The notes under the pieces were generated by a model that was not told the origin of the DNA, did not search any database, and worked only from the letters and a program-made list of their open reading frames with translations. DNA of 64,000 nt, from the NCBI GenBank assembly GCA_002256985.1, contig NCGO01000005.1, positions 274,810-338,809 of the forward strand, read 5' to 3'. Of this stretch, positions 51,232 through 59,682 are shown piece by piece. The DNA is from Novosphingobium sp. 28-62-57. GTDB taxonomy: Bacteria > Pseudomonadota > Alphaproteobacteria > Sphingomonadales > Sphingomonadaceae. Within the stretch, counting starts at the first letter, position 1; the number at the start of each line of letters is the position of its first letter. A program made the position numbers and the translations under genes.

Positions 51232-51265
51232 GAACGAACGTTCGCCTCATTTAGAACGAACGTTC
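51232..51265. promoter_or_regulatory. paired TetR-type operator sites
   Basis: GAACGAACGTTC occurs at 51232 and again at 51254, 22 bases apart (two helical turns). Each contains GAACG and CGTTC arms around two bases. They lie between the divergent TonB receptor and TetR genes. Confidence 0.75.
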
Positions 51266-51357
51266 TTTCGAGTCAATGGTCTTGCCGATTGTGGGTGCGA
51301 CTGCAAGGTAAGCGACCAAAGTCACGCGAGTGGATGGAAGGCTAGGAGTGCGCTGGA

Positions 51358-51993
51358 ATGGAACCTGCTACGAGGGCCAAAGACACGGGATCGGTCAGAG
51401 AGCGCATCATGACCGTTGCCACCGATCTTTCCGCCAAGATGGGACTGGAGGCAGTATCGGTCAGGGATATCGCGGCCACGGCGCAGATTTCCCTGTCGGC
51501 CATCAACTACCATTTCGGCTCAAAAACCGGGCTGCTGGAGCATTTGGTCCGCGAACATCTGGAAGCGATCGATGCGCTGCGCGAGCCGTTGCTGGTCGCG
51601 CTGGAACAGTCAGGGCGCCCCGATTTGCGAGCAACGCTGAAGGTTATCTTCGTTCCGACATTGACCTGGATGTTCGGCAGCGAGGAAGACCAAATCCGCA
51701 GCCAGTTTTTCTCCCGCGCGCTGGTCACACCGATCCCGGAAATCCAGCGCCTGATTGACGAGAATGTCAGGCATCTTGATCGGATCGTCTATCTGATCGA
51801 GGCCTGCGACCTTGGGCATGACCGAGCGGAAATCTATTGGCGGCTGCATTTCACCATGGGAATCGAACACCTGAGCTTCTTCGACCTTGGCCGCCATCGT
51901 CATCTGGCGCGGGGGTTATTGCAGCCTTTCGGAAAAGAGGACCTGCTTGAACGCATGGTCGACTATGCCGAGGCCGGATGGCGACGGACCTGA
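51358..51993 (+). CDS. TetR family transcriptional regulator
   Basis: 211 residues. The N-terminal helix-turn-helix is ATDLSAKMGLEAVSVRDIAA followed by SLSAINYHFGSKTGLLEHLV, the standard TetR DNA-binding domain. The C-terminal ligand domain (LTWMFGSEEDQIRSQFF...) is of the CerR/PF17940-like kind. The start at 51358 gives the usual short lead before the domain. It is divergent from the TonB receptor-tannase-permease operon with paired operators between, so it should repress that operon and itself until a phenolic or sugar ligand binds. Confidence 0.88.
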   Translation: MEPATRAKDTGSVRERIMTVATDLSAKMGLEAVSVRDIAATAQISLSAINYHFGSKTGLLEHLVREHLEAIDALREPLLVALEQSGRPDLRATLKVIFVPTLTWMFGSEEDQIRSQFFSRALVTPIPEIQRLIDENVRHLDRIVYLIEACDLGHDRAEIYWRLHFTMGIEHLSFFDLGRHRHLARGLLQPFGKEDLLERMVDYAEAGWRRT

Positions 51994-52312
51994 AGGCCTG
52001 CCGCGGGGACATGACCGGTCTGTTTTGAACGGACGATTTGCCAAAGGTGATACGGCAACCGCTTGGGGGAAGTGTTTGGGCCGAGTGTCCTTCTGGGAGG
52101 CTGGCCGCGTTCTGCCGTCTGAGCGCGAAACATAAGCGGGTTCTTTTTCGCTGCAGAGCGACTTCGGCATTTTCGCACACTGCAAAAGGGGGAGAACCCT
52201 GCACGAGAATGGTGCAACAGTAGGACGTATCATGGCTTTTCGCCCCGACTATCGCGTAAACCGTTGGCGCGACATTCGGCAATTGCCCGCTTTTCTGGGC
52301 CTGTGATCTGCG
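51994..52312. other. gene-free stretch
   Basis: 319 bases between the TetR gene and the kinase gene. Small overlapping frames are present but lack ribosome sites and family likeness. It presumably holds the promoter of the kinase operon; no clear palindrome was seen. Confidence 0.4.
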
Positions 52313-53452
52313 ATGGCACTGCTTGACGATCAGGATGAAGCCATGGTGACGAAGGCAAGTGGTGCTCAGGGCAGTTCTGCGGGCAGTGCTCAGGGCAATG
52401 CTGCAGCTGTGGGCGGGGCGAAAATTTCGTCCGACGTGCCGGACCTGTCTTTGACACAGGCCGAGCACATCGCGGCGCGCATCTATGGCGTCCATGGCAG
52501 GGCGGTGTTGCTGACGAGTGAGCGGGACGGGAATTTTCGGATCGAAGCGCCTGATGGTCAGGCCTATCTGCTGAAGATCAGCAATCCTTCTGACAGTGAT
52601 GAACTGGTCGATCTGCAAACCGCCTGTCTTGACCATATTGCTGCGGTCGATGCGGCGCGGCCTGTGCCGCGCGTATTGCGCACGATGGGCGGCAGCAATC
52701 GCGATCATGTCACGCTGACCGATGGCCGCCGCTGCGCTGTGCGTTTGCTGACCTATCTGGAAGGCGTGCCAGCAAAATCAACGCCGCGCAGTGTCAGGCA
52801 GCGGGTGCAGATGGGCGCGGCGCTGGCAGACCTTGATCTGGCGCTGCGTGGTTTCCAGCATCCGGCAGCGTCACACGATCTGCACTGGAATGTCGCCCGG
52901 GCACATCAGCTGGCGCATCTGGTGGATGAGATCGAAGGCGATGCATCGCGCAAGCTGGTCCGCCATTTCATGGACCGGTTTGTCACCGCGATCTTGCCGC
53001 ACCTCGCGACCATGCGCGCGCAGGCGATCCACAACGATTTTCACCTGTACAACGTTCTGGTCGCCGCCGACGATCCTTGCCGCGTCACCGGCATCATCGA
53101 TTTCGGCGATATGATCCATGCGCCGCTGGTGGGTGAAATAGCCACGGGCGCTGCCTATCAGATGGCTGATGCGGCCGACCCGCTGGCCGCTGCGGCCGAT
53201 TTTGTGGGCGGGTTTCATGCGGTCTTGCCGCTGCTCGCGCAGGAGCAGGCGATCGTGGCCGACCTGATGGCGACGCGCCACCTGATTACGGTGCTGATCA
53301 CCGAATGGCGCTCGCGGCGTTACCCCGAGAACTACGCCTATATCATGCGCCACAATCCGGCATCGTGGGATGCCTTGCGGCTGATGGCCGACCTTTCGCA
53401 GGAAAATGCACGAGACCGGCTCCTGGCCGAAGTGCGCGGTGGAGATAACTGA
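52313..53452 (+). CDS. APH-family phosphotransferase, hydroxylysine/amino-alcohol kinase-like
   Basis: 379 residues. After a low-complexity N-terminus, the small-molecule kinase fold begins at SLTQAEHIAARIYGVHGRAV. The catalytic loop HNDFHLYNVLV (Brenner motif HxDxxxxN) and the metal-binding DFGDM follow at about residues 241-264. The protein belongs with homoserine-kinase/HYKK-like APH enzymes rather than drug-resistance kinases. Its stop overlaps the start of a class III aminotransferase of phospho-lyase type, so it probably phosphorylates the hydroxyl of an amino compound before elimination by that enzyme. The start is uncertain; ATG at 52343 is an alternative. Confidence 0.82.
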   Translation: MALLDDQDEAMVTKASGAQGSSAGSAQGNAAAVGGAKISSDVPDLSLTQAEHIAARIYGVHGRAVLLTSERDGNFRIEAPDGQAYLLKISNPSDSDELVDLQTACLDHIAAVDAARPVPRVLRTMGGSNRDHVTLTDGRRCAVRLLTYLEGVPAKSTPRSVRQRVQMGAALADLDLALRGFQHPAASHDLHWNVARAHQLAHLVDEIEGDASRKLVRHFMDRFVTAILPHLATMRAQAIHNDFHLYNVLVAADDPCRVTGIIDFGDMIHAPLVGEIATGAAYQMADAADPLAAAADFVGGFHAVLPLLAQEQAIVADLMATRHLITVLITEWRSRRYPENYAYIMRHNPASWDALRLMADLSQENARDRLLAEVRGGDN

Positions 53453-54807
53453 TGACAGGCACGATCGACCTCAACATGGTGAACGCCTATATTCCCGGGC
53501 GGGCCGATGTCGGCGCGAAAACAGCAGCGACGATCAGCCGCAGAGATCGGCTGCTGGGGCCAGCCTACCGGCTGATGTATGAAAGGCCGCTCCACATTGT
53601 CCGCGGCGAAGGTGCCTGGCTGATCGACGAGGACGGGCGGCGCTACCTTGATGTCTATAACAATGTCACGTCGCTGGGCCACTGCCACCCGCGCGTGGTC
53701 GAGGCGATCTGCAAGCAGGCGGCCACGCTGGCGACGAACACGCGCTATTTGCACGACACGATTCTGGAACTGGCCGAGCGGCTGATTGCCAGCGTCAAGG
53801 GAACCGATCTTGCCCACCTGATGCTGACCTGCACGGGGAGCGAGGCCAATGACCTTGCCTATCGGATCGCAAAGGTCAGAACCGGTGGCACGGGCATTAT
53901 CGTGACCGACACGGCCTATCATGGCTTTACCGATGCTGTTTCGCAGTTTTCGCCCTCGCTCGGCATGAGCGTGGACCTTGGCGCGCATGTGCGGATGGTG
54001 CCGGCTCCGCGCGTCTATCATGCGCAGGGCATCGACATGGCGGAGCGCTTTACCCGCGACGTTGCGGTGGCGATTGCCGACTTGAAGCGGCACGGCATCA
54101 AGCCTGCGATGCTGATCGTGGATTCGGTTTTCACCAGCGATGGCATCTTGCCGGACCCGGCAGGCTTTCTGCAGGGCGCAGTGCAGGCCATCAAGGATGC
54201 AGGCGGGCTGTTTGTGGCCGATGAAGTGCAGCCCGGCTTTGGCCGCACGGGCGAGCACATGTGGGGCTTTCAGCGCCACAATGTGGTTCCCGATATCGTG
54301 ACGATGGGCAAGCCGATGGGCAATGGTCAGCCGATTGCGGGCCTGCTCGTGACGCACGATGCCGTGGCGCAGTTTGGCCGGGACTCTCGCTATTTCAATA
54401 CTTTTGCCGGGAACACGGTTTCCTGCGCGGCGGCGATTGCGGTGCTGGACACGATTGAGCAGGAGGGGCTGATCGCCCATGCCGCCAAGACCGGCGCCGC
54501 CTTGCGCGATGGCATTGCCGCACTGGCCGCGCGGCATGAGGCGATTGGCGATGTGCGCGGTGTTGGCATGTTCGTCGGCGTCGAACTCGTCAAGGACCGT
54601 ACGACGCGCGCGCCCGACCGCGAGACGACGAGCCGTGTCGTCAATCTGCTGCGCGACAAAGGCATTTTGCTCAGCGGCTGCGCCATGGGGCACAATGTGC
54701 TCAAGATCCGCCCGCCCCTTGTCCTGAATAGCCAGCAGGTGGATATGGTCATTCAGGGTATCGATGAGTCTTTGGCAGAAGCCGCTTTGGGCATGACATC
54801 CGGCTGA
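53452..54807 (+). CDS. class III aminotransferase, phospho-lyase type
   Basis: 451 residues. The PLP lysine lies in VTMGKPMGNGQPIAG; this MGKPMGNG stretch is characteristic of the AGXT2L group (ethanolamine-phosphate and phosphohydroxylysine phospho-lyases). LTCTGSEANDLAYRIA, DTAYHG and FVADEVQPGFGRTG complete the PLP site. Known relatives remove phosphate and ammonia from O-phospho-amino-alcohols to give aldehydes. Translation is coupled (TGATG) to the kinase upstream, and an Lrp regulator follows by 15 bases. The actual substrate (ethanolamine, hydroxylysine or another) cannot be fixed from sequence. Confidence 0.87.
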   Translation: MTGTIDLNMVNAYIPGRADVGAKTAATISRRDRLLGPAYRLMYERPLHIVRGEGAWLIDEDGRRYLDVYNNVTSLGHCHPRVVEAICKQAATLATNTRYLHDTILELAERLIASVKGTDLAHLMLTCTGSEANDLAYRIAKVRTGGTGIIVTDTAYHGFTDAVSQFSPSLGMSVDLGAHVRMVPAPRVYHAQGIDMAERFTRDVAVAIADLKRHGIKPAMLIVDSVFTSDGILPDPAGFLQGAVQAIKDAGGLFVADEVQPGFGRTGEHMWGFQRHNVVPDIVTMGKPMGNGQPIAGLLVTHDAVAQFGRDSRYFNTFAGNTVSCAAAIAVLDTIEQEGLIAHAAKTGAALRDGIAALAARHEAIGDVRGVGMFVGVELVKDRTTRAPDRETTSRVVNLLRDKGILLSGCAMGHNVLKIRPPLVLNSQQVDMVIQGIDESLAEAALGMTSG

Positions 54808-54822
54808 GGGGGCCGCAAAACC

Positions 54823-55320
54823 ATGGACCAGATGCTTAAGCTGGATCGAACGGACTTCAAGATCCTTGAGCATCTTCAACGCATGGGGCGCTGTTCCAAT
54901 GTCGAACTGGCGGACTTGATCGGATTGAGCCCGAGCCCCTGCTATGCGCGGGTCAAGCGGCTGCAGCAGATTGGCGTGATCGAGGGTTTTGGCGCGCATC
55001 TTGCGATGGCCAAACTGGGCGATTTCCTGATCGTGTTCACCGAGATTACGATCAGCAACCACCGGCGGCACAATTTGCGGCGGTTTGAGGAAGGGGCCGA
55101 GAAATACCCCGAGATCATGGAATGTTACAATGTGAGCGGGGGGTATGATTTTCTGCTCAAGATCGTGACGCGCAACGTCTCGCATTTTCACCGCGTGATG
55201 GATGGCCTGCTTGAGGCGGATTTGGGCATCGAGAAGTTTTCCAGCTACATCGTCATGCGGGTGCCCTTTCTGAAGCATGAAATTCCGATTGATCAATTGT
55301 TTGGGGAAGGGCGCTGGTAG
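54823..55320 (+). CDS. Lrp/AsnC family transcriptional regulator
   Basis: 165 residues. The N-terminal helix-turn-helix LDRTDFKILEHLQRMGRCSN with ELADLIGLSPSPCYARVKRL precedes an RAM ligand domain (MECYNVSGGYDFLLKIV). Lrp/AsnC regulators respond to amino acids and often control the neighbouring transport or catabolic genes. It follows the kinase and phospho-lyase genes on the same strand and probably senses their substrate or product. Confidence 0.92.
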   Translation: MDQMLKLDRTDFKILEHLQRMGRCSNVELADLIGLSPSPCYARVKRLQQIGVIEGFGAHLAMAKLGDFLIVFTEITISNHRRHNLRRFEEGAEKYPEIMECYNVSGGYDFLLKIVTRNVSHFHRVMDGLLEADLGIEKFSSYIVMRVPFLKHEIPIDQLFGEGRW

Positions 55321-55418
55321 GCGGATAATGCCCTCTTGCCCTGCGGCTGGATCACGTGAAAGGCTCAGGATCAGGCGCAGGCTAAGGCCGAGGTTGAGGC
55401 GCAGTGAAGGAGATGGCG

Positions 55419-55856
55419 ATGGCGGGCGACGGCAATCTGGTATTTGCGGTAAAGGCGTTCGACCATCTGGTGCTCAGAGCACGCGATCCGGGCGTGCTGG
55501 TTGCTTTTTACCGTGACGCCATTGGCTGCGCGGTGGCGTGGGAGCGGCCCGAACTGGGGCTGACCCATCTGCGGGCCGGCAGTGCAATGATTGATGTGGT
55601 GGACATCAATGGGCCGCTGGGCACGGCTGGGGTGGCGCAGCCTGCGCCCTATGGCCGTAATGTCGATCACCTTTGCCTGAGGATCGACCCGTTCGATTTT
55701 GATGCGCTATCTGCCCATTTTGCGAAGTTCGGGATGGCTGTTGAGCCTCCGAAAGACCGCTTTGGTGCAACCGGATTTGGCCCATCGATCTACCTTGCTG
55801 ACCCCGAGGGCAACGGCATCGAATTGAAGGCCGAAGACAGCCGCCCGAAGGCCTGA
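55419..55856 (+). CDS. VOC (glyoxalase/bleomycin resistance) family protein
   Basis: 145 residues with two beta-alpha-beta-beta-beta units: FDHLVLRARDPGVLVAFYRDAIG first, and NVDHLCLRIDPFDFDALSAHFAKFG second, ending in ADPEGNGIELK. Metal ligands would be the His residues of FDHLV and VDHLC and the Glu of GIELK. Family members include glyoxalases, dioxygenases and small resistance proteins. The ATG at 55419 has AAGGAG six bases before it. It directly abuts a convergent MFS efflux gene. The specific reaction is unknown. Confidence 0.82.
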   Translation: MAGDGNLVFAVKAFDHLVLRARDPGVLVAFYRDAIGCAVAWERPELGLTHLRAGSAMIDVVDINGPLGTAGVAQPAPYGRNVDHLCLRIDPFDFDALSAHFAKFGMAVEPPKDRFGATGFGPSIYLADPEGNGIELKAEDSRPKA

Positions 55857-57326
55857 TCAGTCTGCCTGACTGTGGCGGCGCTTTCCGAAAAGATCGGCGG
55901 GCAGGCGCGAGACCGAGAAGGTGGCGATGGCAAGCAGCAGCGCCACCGTGATCCCGCCGGGCAACAGCCCCTGAAGCGGCATGCCGGGATCCTGACCGCC
56001 GAAGGAAAAATAGGCTGTGCCGACCAGCGCGATGCCGAAGGCGCCGCCAATCTGCTGGGCCGTGCGCAAGGTGGCGCTGGCGGTTCCGGCATGGACACGC
56101 GCCACATCGCTGACCACAATGGGACCCAGCGGGCCGGACAGCGTGCCAAACCCGATCCCCGCCAGCGCCAGCGCCGCGATCAGTGCCGCGCCACGGTCTG
56201 CTCCGCCGCCGATCAGCGTGAGCACCACGGTGATGCCGATGGTCATCACGGTCCCGCCGATCATCGGCAGCACGCGCCCCATGCGGGGCAGGAGACGCGG
56301 CACAAGAAAGCCGACTCCGGCCATCACGCCCAGACCAAACGGGATATGGATCAGCGCTGTGCCCAGCGGGTCAAGGCCAAGCCCCTGTTGCAGCGACACC
56401 GCAAAGATCATCAGAAAACCGATGGATGCGCTGGTGAAGGCCATCGAAGCGATCAGCCCCCAGCGGAAACTGCGCAAGGCAAAGAGCGTGGGTTCGACCA
56501 TCACCGCCTGCCCCGCCGCGCTGCGGCGCGTGGCGCGGCGCCAACCCAGCGTGACCAGAACCAAGCCCATGCCAAGCAGCAGCAGCGCCGCGCGCAGATC
56601 AAGCTGGCCCTCGCTCTGAATCAGCGCCAGCAGCATGATGCCAAATCCTGCGGCAAACAGCGCGGCGCCGACAAGATCGATGGCCAGACCGTGATGCGCA
56701 GCATCGGCGCGGGGGAGGGTGGATCGGCCCAGTAGCAGCGCAAACAGGCCAATCGGCAGATTGATCAGGAAGATCAACCGCCAGCCCAGCCCGAACAGGT
56801 TCAGTTCTATCAGCAGTCCGCCGACGATCGGCCCGACAATTGCCGCCAGCCCGATGATCATGCCGAACCATGCCAGACGCGCGACCCGTTCCAGCGGGGT
56901 GTAGAGCAATTGCACGATGGCCATCGTTTGCGGCCCCATCATTGCGCCAGCAGACCCTTGAAGAATGCGCGCCACCACAAGCTGGGTGGGCGTTTGCGCC
57001 AGCCCGCACAGGGCCGAGGCGATGATGAATCCGGCCACTCCGCCCAGAAACAGGCGGCGGTGGCCAAAAGCATCGCCCAGACGCCCGCCCAGCAGCAGCA
57101 GTGCGCCCAATGCGAGCAGGTATCCGGCGACAATCCACTGCATCGCCGCGGCTGAAGCATCAAGACCGCTGCGAATGGCGGGCAGTGCAGTGTTGATGAT
57201 CGTCGAATCCGCGACTTCGAGGACCACGGCGATCAGGACGGTGAAAAAGGCCAGGGATTTCTGGCGTTCGTCCAGTTCATGCGGCTGCCTTTGCGCGGAT
57301 GAGGCCGCATGCTGATCTGTTGCCAC
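55857..57326 (-). CDS. DHA2-family MFS drug transporter (14 membrane segments)
   Basis: 489 residues with 14 predicted membrane segments and EmrB/QacA-type signatures: VLEVADSTIINTALPAI in segment 1, GALLLLGGRLGDAFGHRRLF between 2 and 3, and LQGSAGAMMGPQTMAIV. It probably exports toxic hydrophobic compounds with proton influx. The GTG at 57326 follows GGAAAG; a longer frame from a TTG at 57386 is weaker. It is divergent from a second MFS gene and converges on the VOC gene with no gap. Confidence 0.87.
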   Translation of the reverse strand: MATDQHAASSAQRQPHELDERQKSLAFFTVLIAVVLEVADSTIINTALPAIRSGLDASAAAMQWIVAGYLLALGALLLLGGRLGDAFGHRRLFLGGVAGFIIASALCGLAQTPTQLVVARILQGSAGAMMGPQTMAIVQLLYTPLERVARLAWFGMIIGLAAIVGPIVGGLLIELNLFGLGWRLIFLINLPIGLFALLLGRSTLPRADAAHHGLAIDLVGAALFAAGFGIMLLALIQSEGQLDLRAALLLLGMGLVLVTLGWRRATRRSAAGQAVMVEPTLFALRSFRWGLIASMAFTSASIGFLMIFAVSLQQGLGLDPLGTALIHIPFGLGVMAGVGFLVPRLLPRMGRVLPMIGGTVMTIGITVVLTLIGGGADRGAALIAALALAGIGFGTLSGPLGPIVVSDVARVHAGTASATLRTAQQIGGAFGIALVGTAYFSFGGQDPGMPLQGLLPGGITVALLLAIATFSVSRLPADLFGKRRHSQAD

Positions 57327-57398
57327 AATGACTTTCCGATGTTCCTGTCGCCGAAAATGGCGATGGTCTTGCGAATGCGAATGCAAGTCCGTTAAAAC

Positions 57399-57418
57399 TA
57401 TAATCTTGCTTCTATTAT
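57399..57418. promoter_or_regulatory. AT-rich inverted repeat between divergent MFS genes
   Basis: ATAAT and ATTAT arms flank CTTGCTTCT, in the region shared by the two MFS genes. AT-rich palindromes of this kind are often MarR-type operators or overlapping divergent promoters. Confidence 0.35.
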
Positions 57419-57512
57419 GGCCCAGTCTGGTTTATGGTCAAGGCCAAGCGGGTGCAGAAGCACTCAAAAGGCTCCAAAATTCGTTGGGCCAGAACCATTT
57501 GGGGAGAGCATC

Positions 57513-58736
57513 TTGGCAACCGCATCCACGGAATCCCGGACGCCGGGTCTGCCGCAAGGTCTGACCGTCATCATCGCAGGATTCTTGCCGATTCTGGCGA
57601 TTGTATCGATGTTTCCGGCCATTCCGGCGATTATCGGCCACTTTGCGCCGACCGATCCGACTGCCGGCACCAAAGTGCCTTCGATGGTGACAGCGCCGGG
57701 CCTGACCATCGCGCTGGTCGCGATGTTTGCGGGGTTGCTGGTGGATCGGTTCGGGCGGCGCAATTTGCTGCTGATCTCGACCTTCTTCTACGGTATCGTC
57801 GGCACCGCGCCGTTCTTCCTGGAAAGCCTCGATGCCATCTATGCTTCGCGCCTGCTGCTCGGGCTGTGCGAGGCAGCCATCCTGACCACGATCAACACGC
57901 TGATCGCCGATTACTGGCCCGATGAAGGCCGCCGCAAGTGGCTGACGCTGCAGGGGCTGGTTGGTCCTGCGCTGTCTTCGGTGATGATCTTTTTTGCCGG
58001 AACGCTGGCGGTGTGGCGCTGGAACGGGATATTCCTGCTCTATCTGCTGGCACTGCCAATCTTCGGCGCGATGCTGCGCTATATGTACGAGCCGGCCAGC
58101 GATGCCACCGCCCGGCAGATGCTGGGCATGGACGAGGAAGGCGTGGCCGCGCCCGGTTTCCCGTGGGCGACGATGGCCAGCATTGCTGGCCTGACGCTGT
58201 TCTCTTCGGCCATCTATTATGTGTTCATCGTGAATGGTGCGACCGTGTGGACCGAGCTTGGCGTTTCCGATCCGAAAAGCATCGGGCAGATTACCGCGCT
58301 GCCATCGCTGTTCATTCTGGTTGGAGCCACGCTGTTCTGGTGGGTGGGCAAGCGCGGCTTTGGCCCGCATGTGCAGATCGCCATCTTCCTGGGCCTGCTG
58401 GGTGCAGGGCTGGCCACGATGGGCCTTACCAGCAATTGGCAAGGCATGATCGCAGGCATGGCTTTGCAGCAGACCGGCGCGGGCATGGCGATCCCGACGC
58501 TGATCGCTTGGGCGCAGAGCCAGTTGCCCTATCAGCATCGTGGGCGCGGCATGGGCATCTGGACCGCCACGTTCTTCTTCGGGCAGTTCTCATCGCCCTT
58601 GGTGGTGTCTGCGCTGCGCGGCGCAATGGGGACGATGCAGGGCGCGTTTCTGGTGGCCGGCATTATCAGCGTGGTTGGCGCAGGGTTGCTGCTGGTCGTG
58701 CTGTCCCGCACCACGCGCAAGGCAAGCTTGGCATGA
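57513..58736 (+). CDS. MFS transporter
   Basis: 407 residues with 12 predicted membrane segments, including GLLVDRFGRRNLLLIS between segments 2 and 3, as in the metabolite-proton symporters and aromatic acid transporters. An ATG at 57417 gives a longer nonconserved N-terminus. The TTG at 57513 has GGGGAGAG four bases before it and begins just ahead of segment 1, so it is preferred. Its stop overlaps the start of the esterase gene (ATGA), so the esterase product may be what this permease takes up. Confidence 0.83.
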   Translation: MATASTESRTPGLPQGLTVIIAGFLPILAIVSMFPAIPAIIGHFAPTDPTAGTKVPSMVTAPGLTIALVAMFAGLLVDRFGRRNLLLISTFFYGIVGTAPFFLESLDAIYASRLLLGLCEAAILTTINTLIADYWPDEGRRKWLTLQGLVGPALSSVMIFFAGTLAVWRWNGIFLLYLLALPIFGAMLRYMYEPASDATARQMLGMDEEGVAAPGFPWATMASIAGLTLFSSAIYYVFIVNGATVWTELGVSDPKSIGQITALPSLFILVGATLFWWVGKRGFGPHVQIAIFLGLLGAGLATMGLTSNWQGMIAGMALQQTGAGMAIPTLIAWAQSQLPYQHRGRGMGIWTATFFFGQFSSPLVVSALRGAMGTMQGAFLVAGIISVVGAGLLLVVLSRTTRKASLA

Positions 58737-59659
58737 AGTTGCGCCTCAGACTGATCGCTGTCCTGCTCAGCTGCGGCATGGTTGCCAAAGGTGGGACCGC
58801 TGCAGCGCAGGCAGACATTGCGCGCACGACCATGCCTGCGCCTGTGCAACCGAACGTGATCGACTTGCCGGTGACGGGTTGCAATTCCCGCAGCGAAATA
58901 TGGCACCCGGATGCGGGTCTTGCAGCGGTGCGCAACGTGACCTGCCCAACGCTACGGGCGTTTTTGCCCAAGCAGGGGGCGACCGGCGCGGCAGTTATCG
59001 TGGCACCGGGCGGTGCCTTTATGGGCCTGGCCATCGAGAAGGAAGGCTGGCAGGTTGCGCAATGGCTGGCTGATCATGGTATCGCGGCCTTCGTTCTGAA
59101 GTATCGCACGTCGACCACACCGGCTGACCAAGGCGTGTTTGTGGACGAACTCCAGAAGGCCCTTCGTGGCCAACCGACCAAGCTGCCCGCCTTGCCGACT
59201 GATACGCCGCCCTATGCCCGCGACGATGGCCTTGCCGCGCTGCGTTATGTGCGTGCGAATGCCGCATCGCTCGGCGTTGATCCGGCGCGGGTCGGTTTCA
59301 TGGGGTTTTCAGCCGGTGGCTTTCTGACGCGCACGATGGTGGAGCTGCCCAAGGCGGACCGGCCCGATTTTGCTGCGCCGATCTATCCCAACATGGCGGC
59401 GATGTCTGTTGCGGCAAATGCGCCACCGATGTTTGTGGCCATTGCGCAGGACGATTTCCTGCTGGCGCGCGAAAAGGGCTTCCCCCTGATCGAAAGCTAC
59501 CGCGCGGCTGGCCGCCCGATTGAGTTCCACCTGTTCCCCGGCGGCGGTCATGGCTTCGGGTTGGGCAAGCCCGGCACGCCGCCTGCTGGATGGATAGAGC
59601 TTATGTACCGGTGGTTGGACCGGTCGGGTCTGCTGGCAGCACAGCCACCCGAACGTTGA
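58733..59659 (+). CDS. exported alpha/beta hydrolase (acetyl-xylan esterase/lipase-like)
   Basis: 308 residues with a signal peptide (LRLRLIAVLLSCGMVAKGGTAAAQA). The oxyanion region APGGAFMGLAIEKEG, the nucleophile elbow MGFSAGGF and the histidine region GGGHGFGLG are in order, with an aspartate likely in AQDDFLLAR. Related enzymes deacetylate xylan or split small esters in the periplasm. The ATG overlaps the MFS stop. Neighbouring GH43 and the xyl locus make a hemicellulose role plausible; substrate not proven. Confidence 0.85.
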   Translation: MKLRLRLIAVLLSCGMVAKGGTAAAQADIARTTMPAPVQPNVIDLPVTGCNSRSEIWHPDAGLAAVRNVTCPTLRAFLPKQGATGAAVIVAPGGAFMGLAIEKEGWQVAQWLADHGIAAFVLKYRTSTTPADQGVFVDELQKALRGQPTKLPALPTDTPPYARDDGLAALRYVRANAASLGVDPARVGFMGFSAGGFLTRTMVELPKADRPDFAAPIYPNMAAMSVAANAPPMFVAIAQDDFLLAREKGFPLIESYRAAGRPIEFHLFPGGGHGFGLGKPGTPPAGWIELMYRWLDRSGLLAAQPPER

Positions 59660-59682
59660 AGCCGAAGTTGAGGGTGTGGCCC

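Noticed and set aside
52313-53452. Aminoglycoside resistance gene
   Set aside because: Although of APH fold, it is coupled to a phospho-lyase-type enzyme and resembles homoserine/hydroxylysine kinases; no resistance context.
53338-55296. 652-codon open frame on the minus strand
   Set aside because: Antisense to the aminotransferase and Lrp genes, both of which have clear catalytic or DNA-binding motifs.
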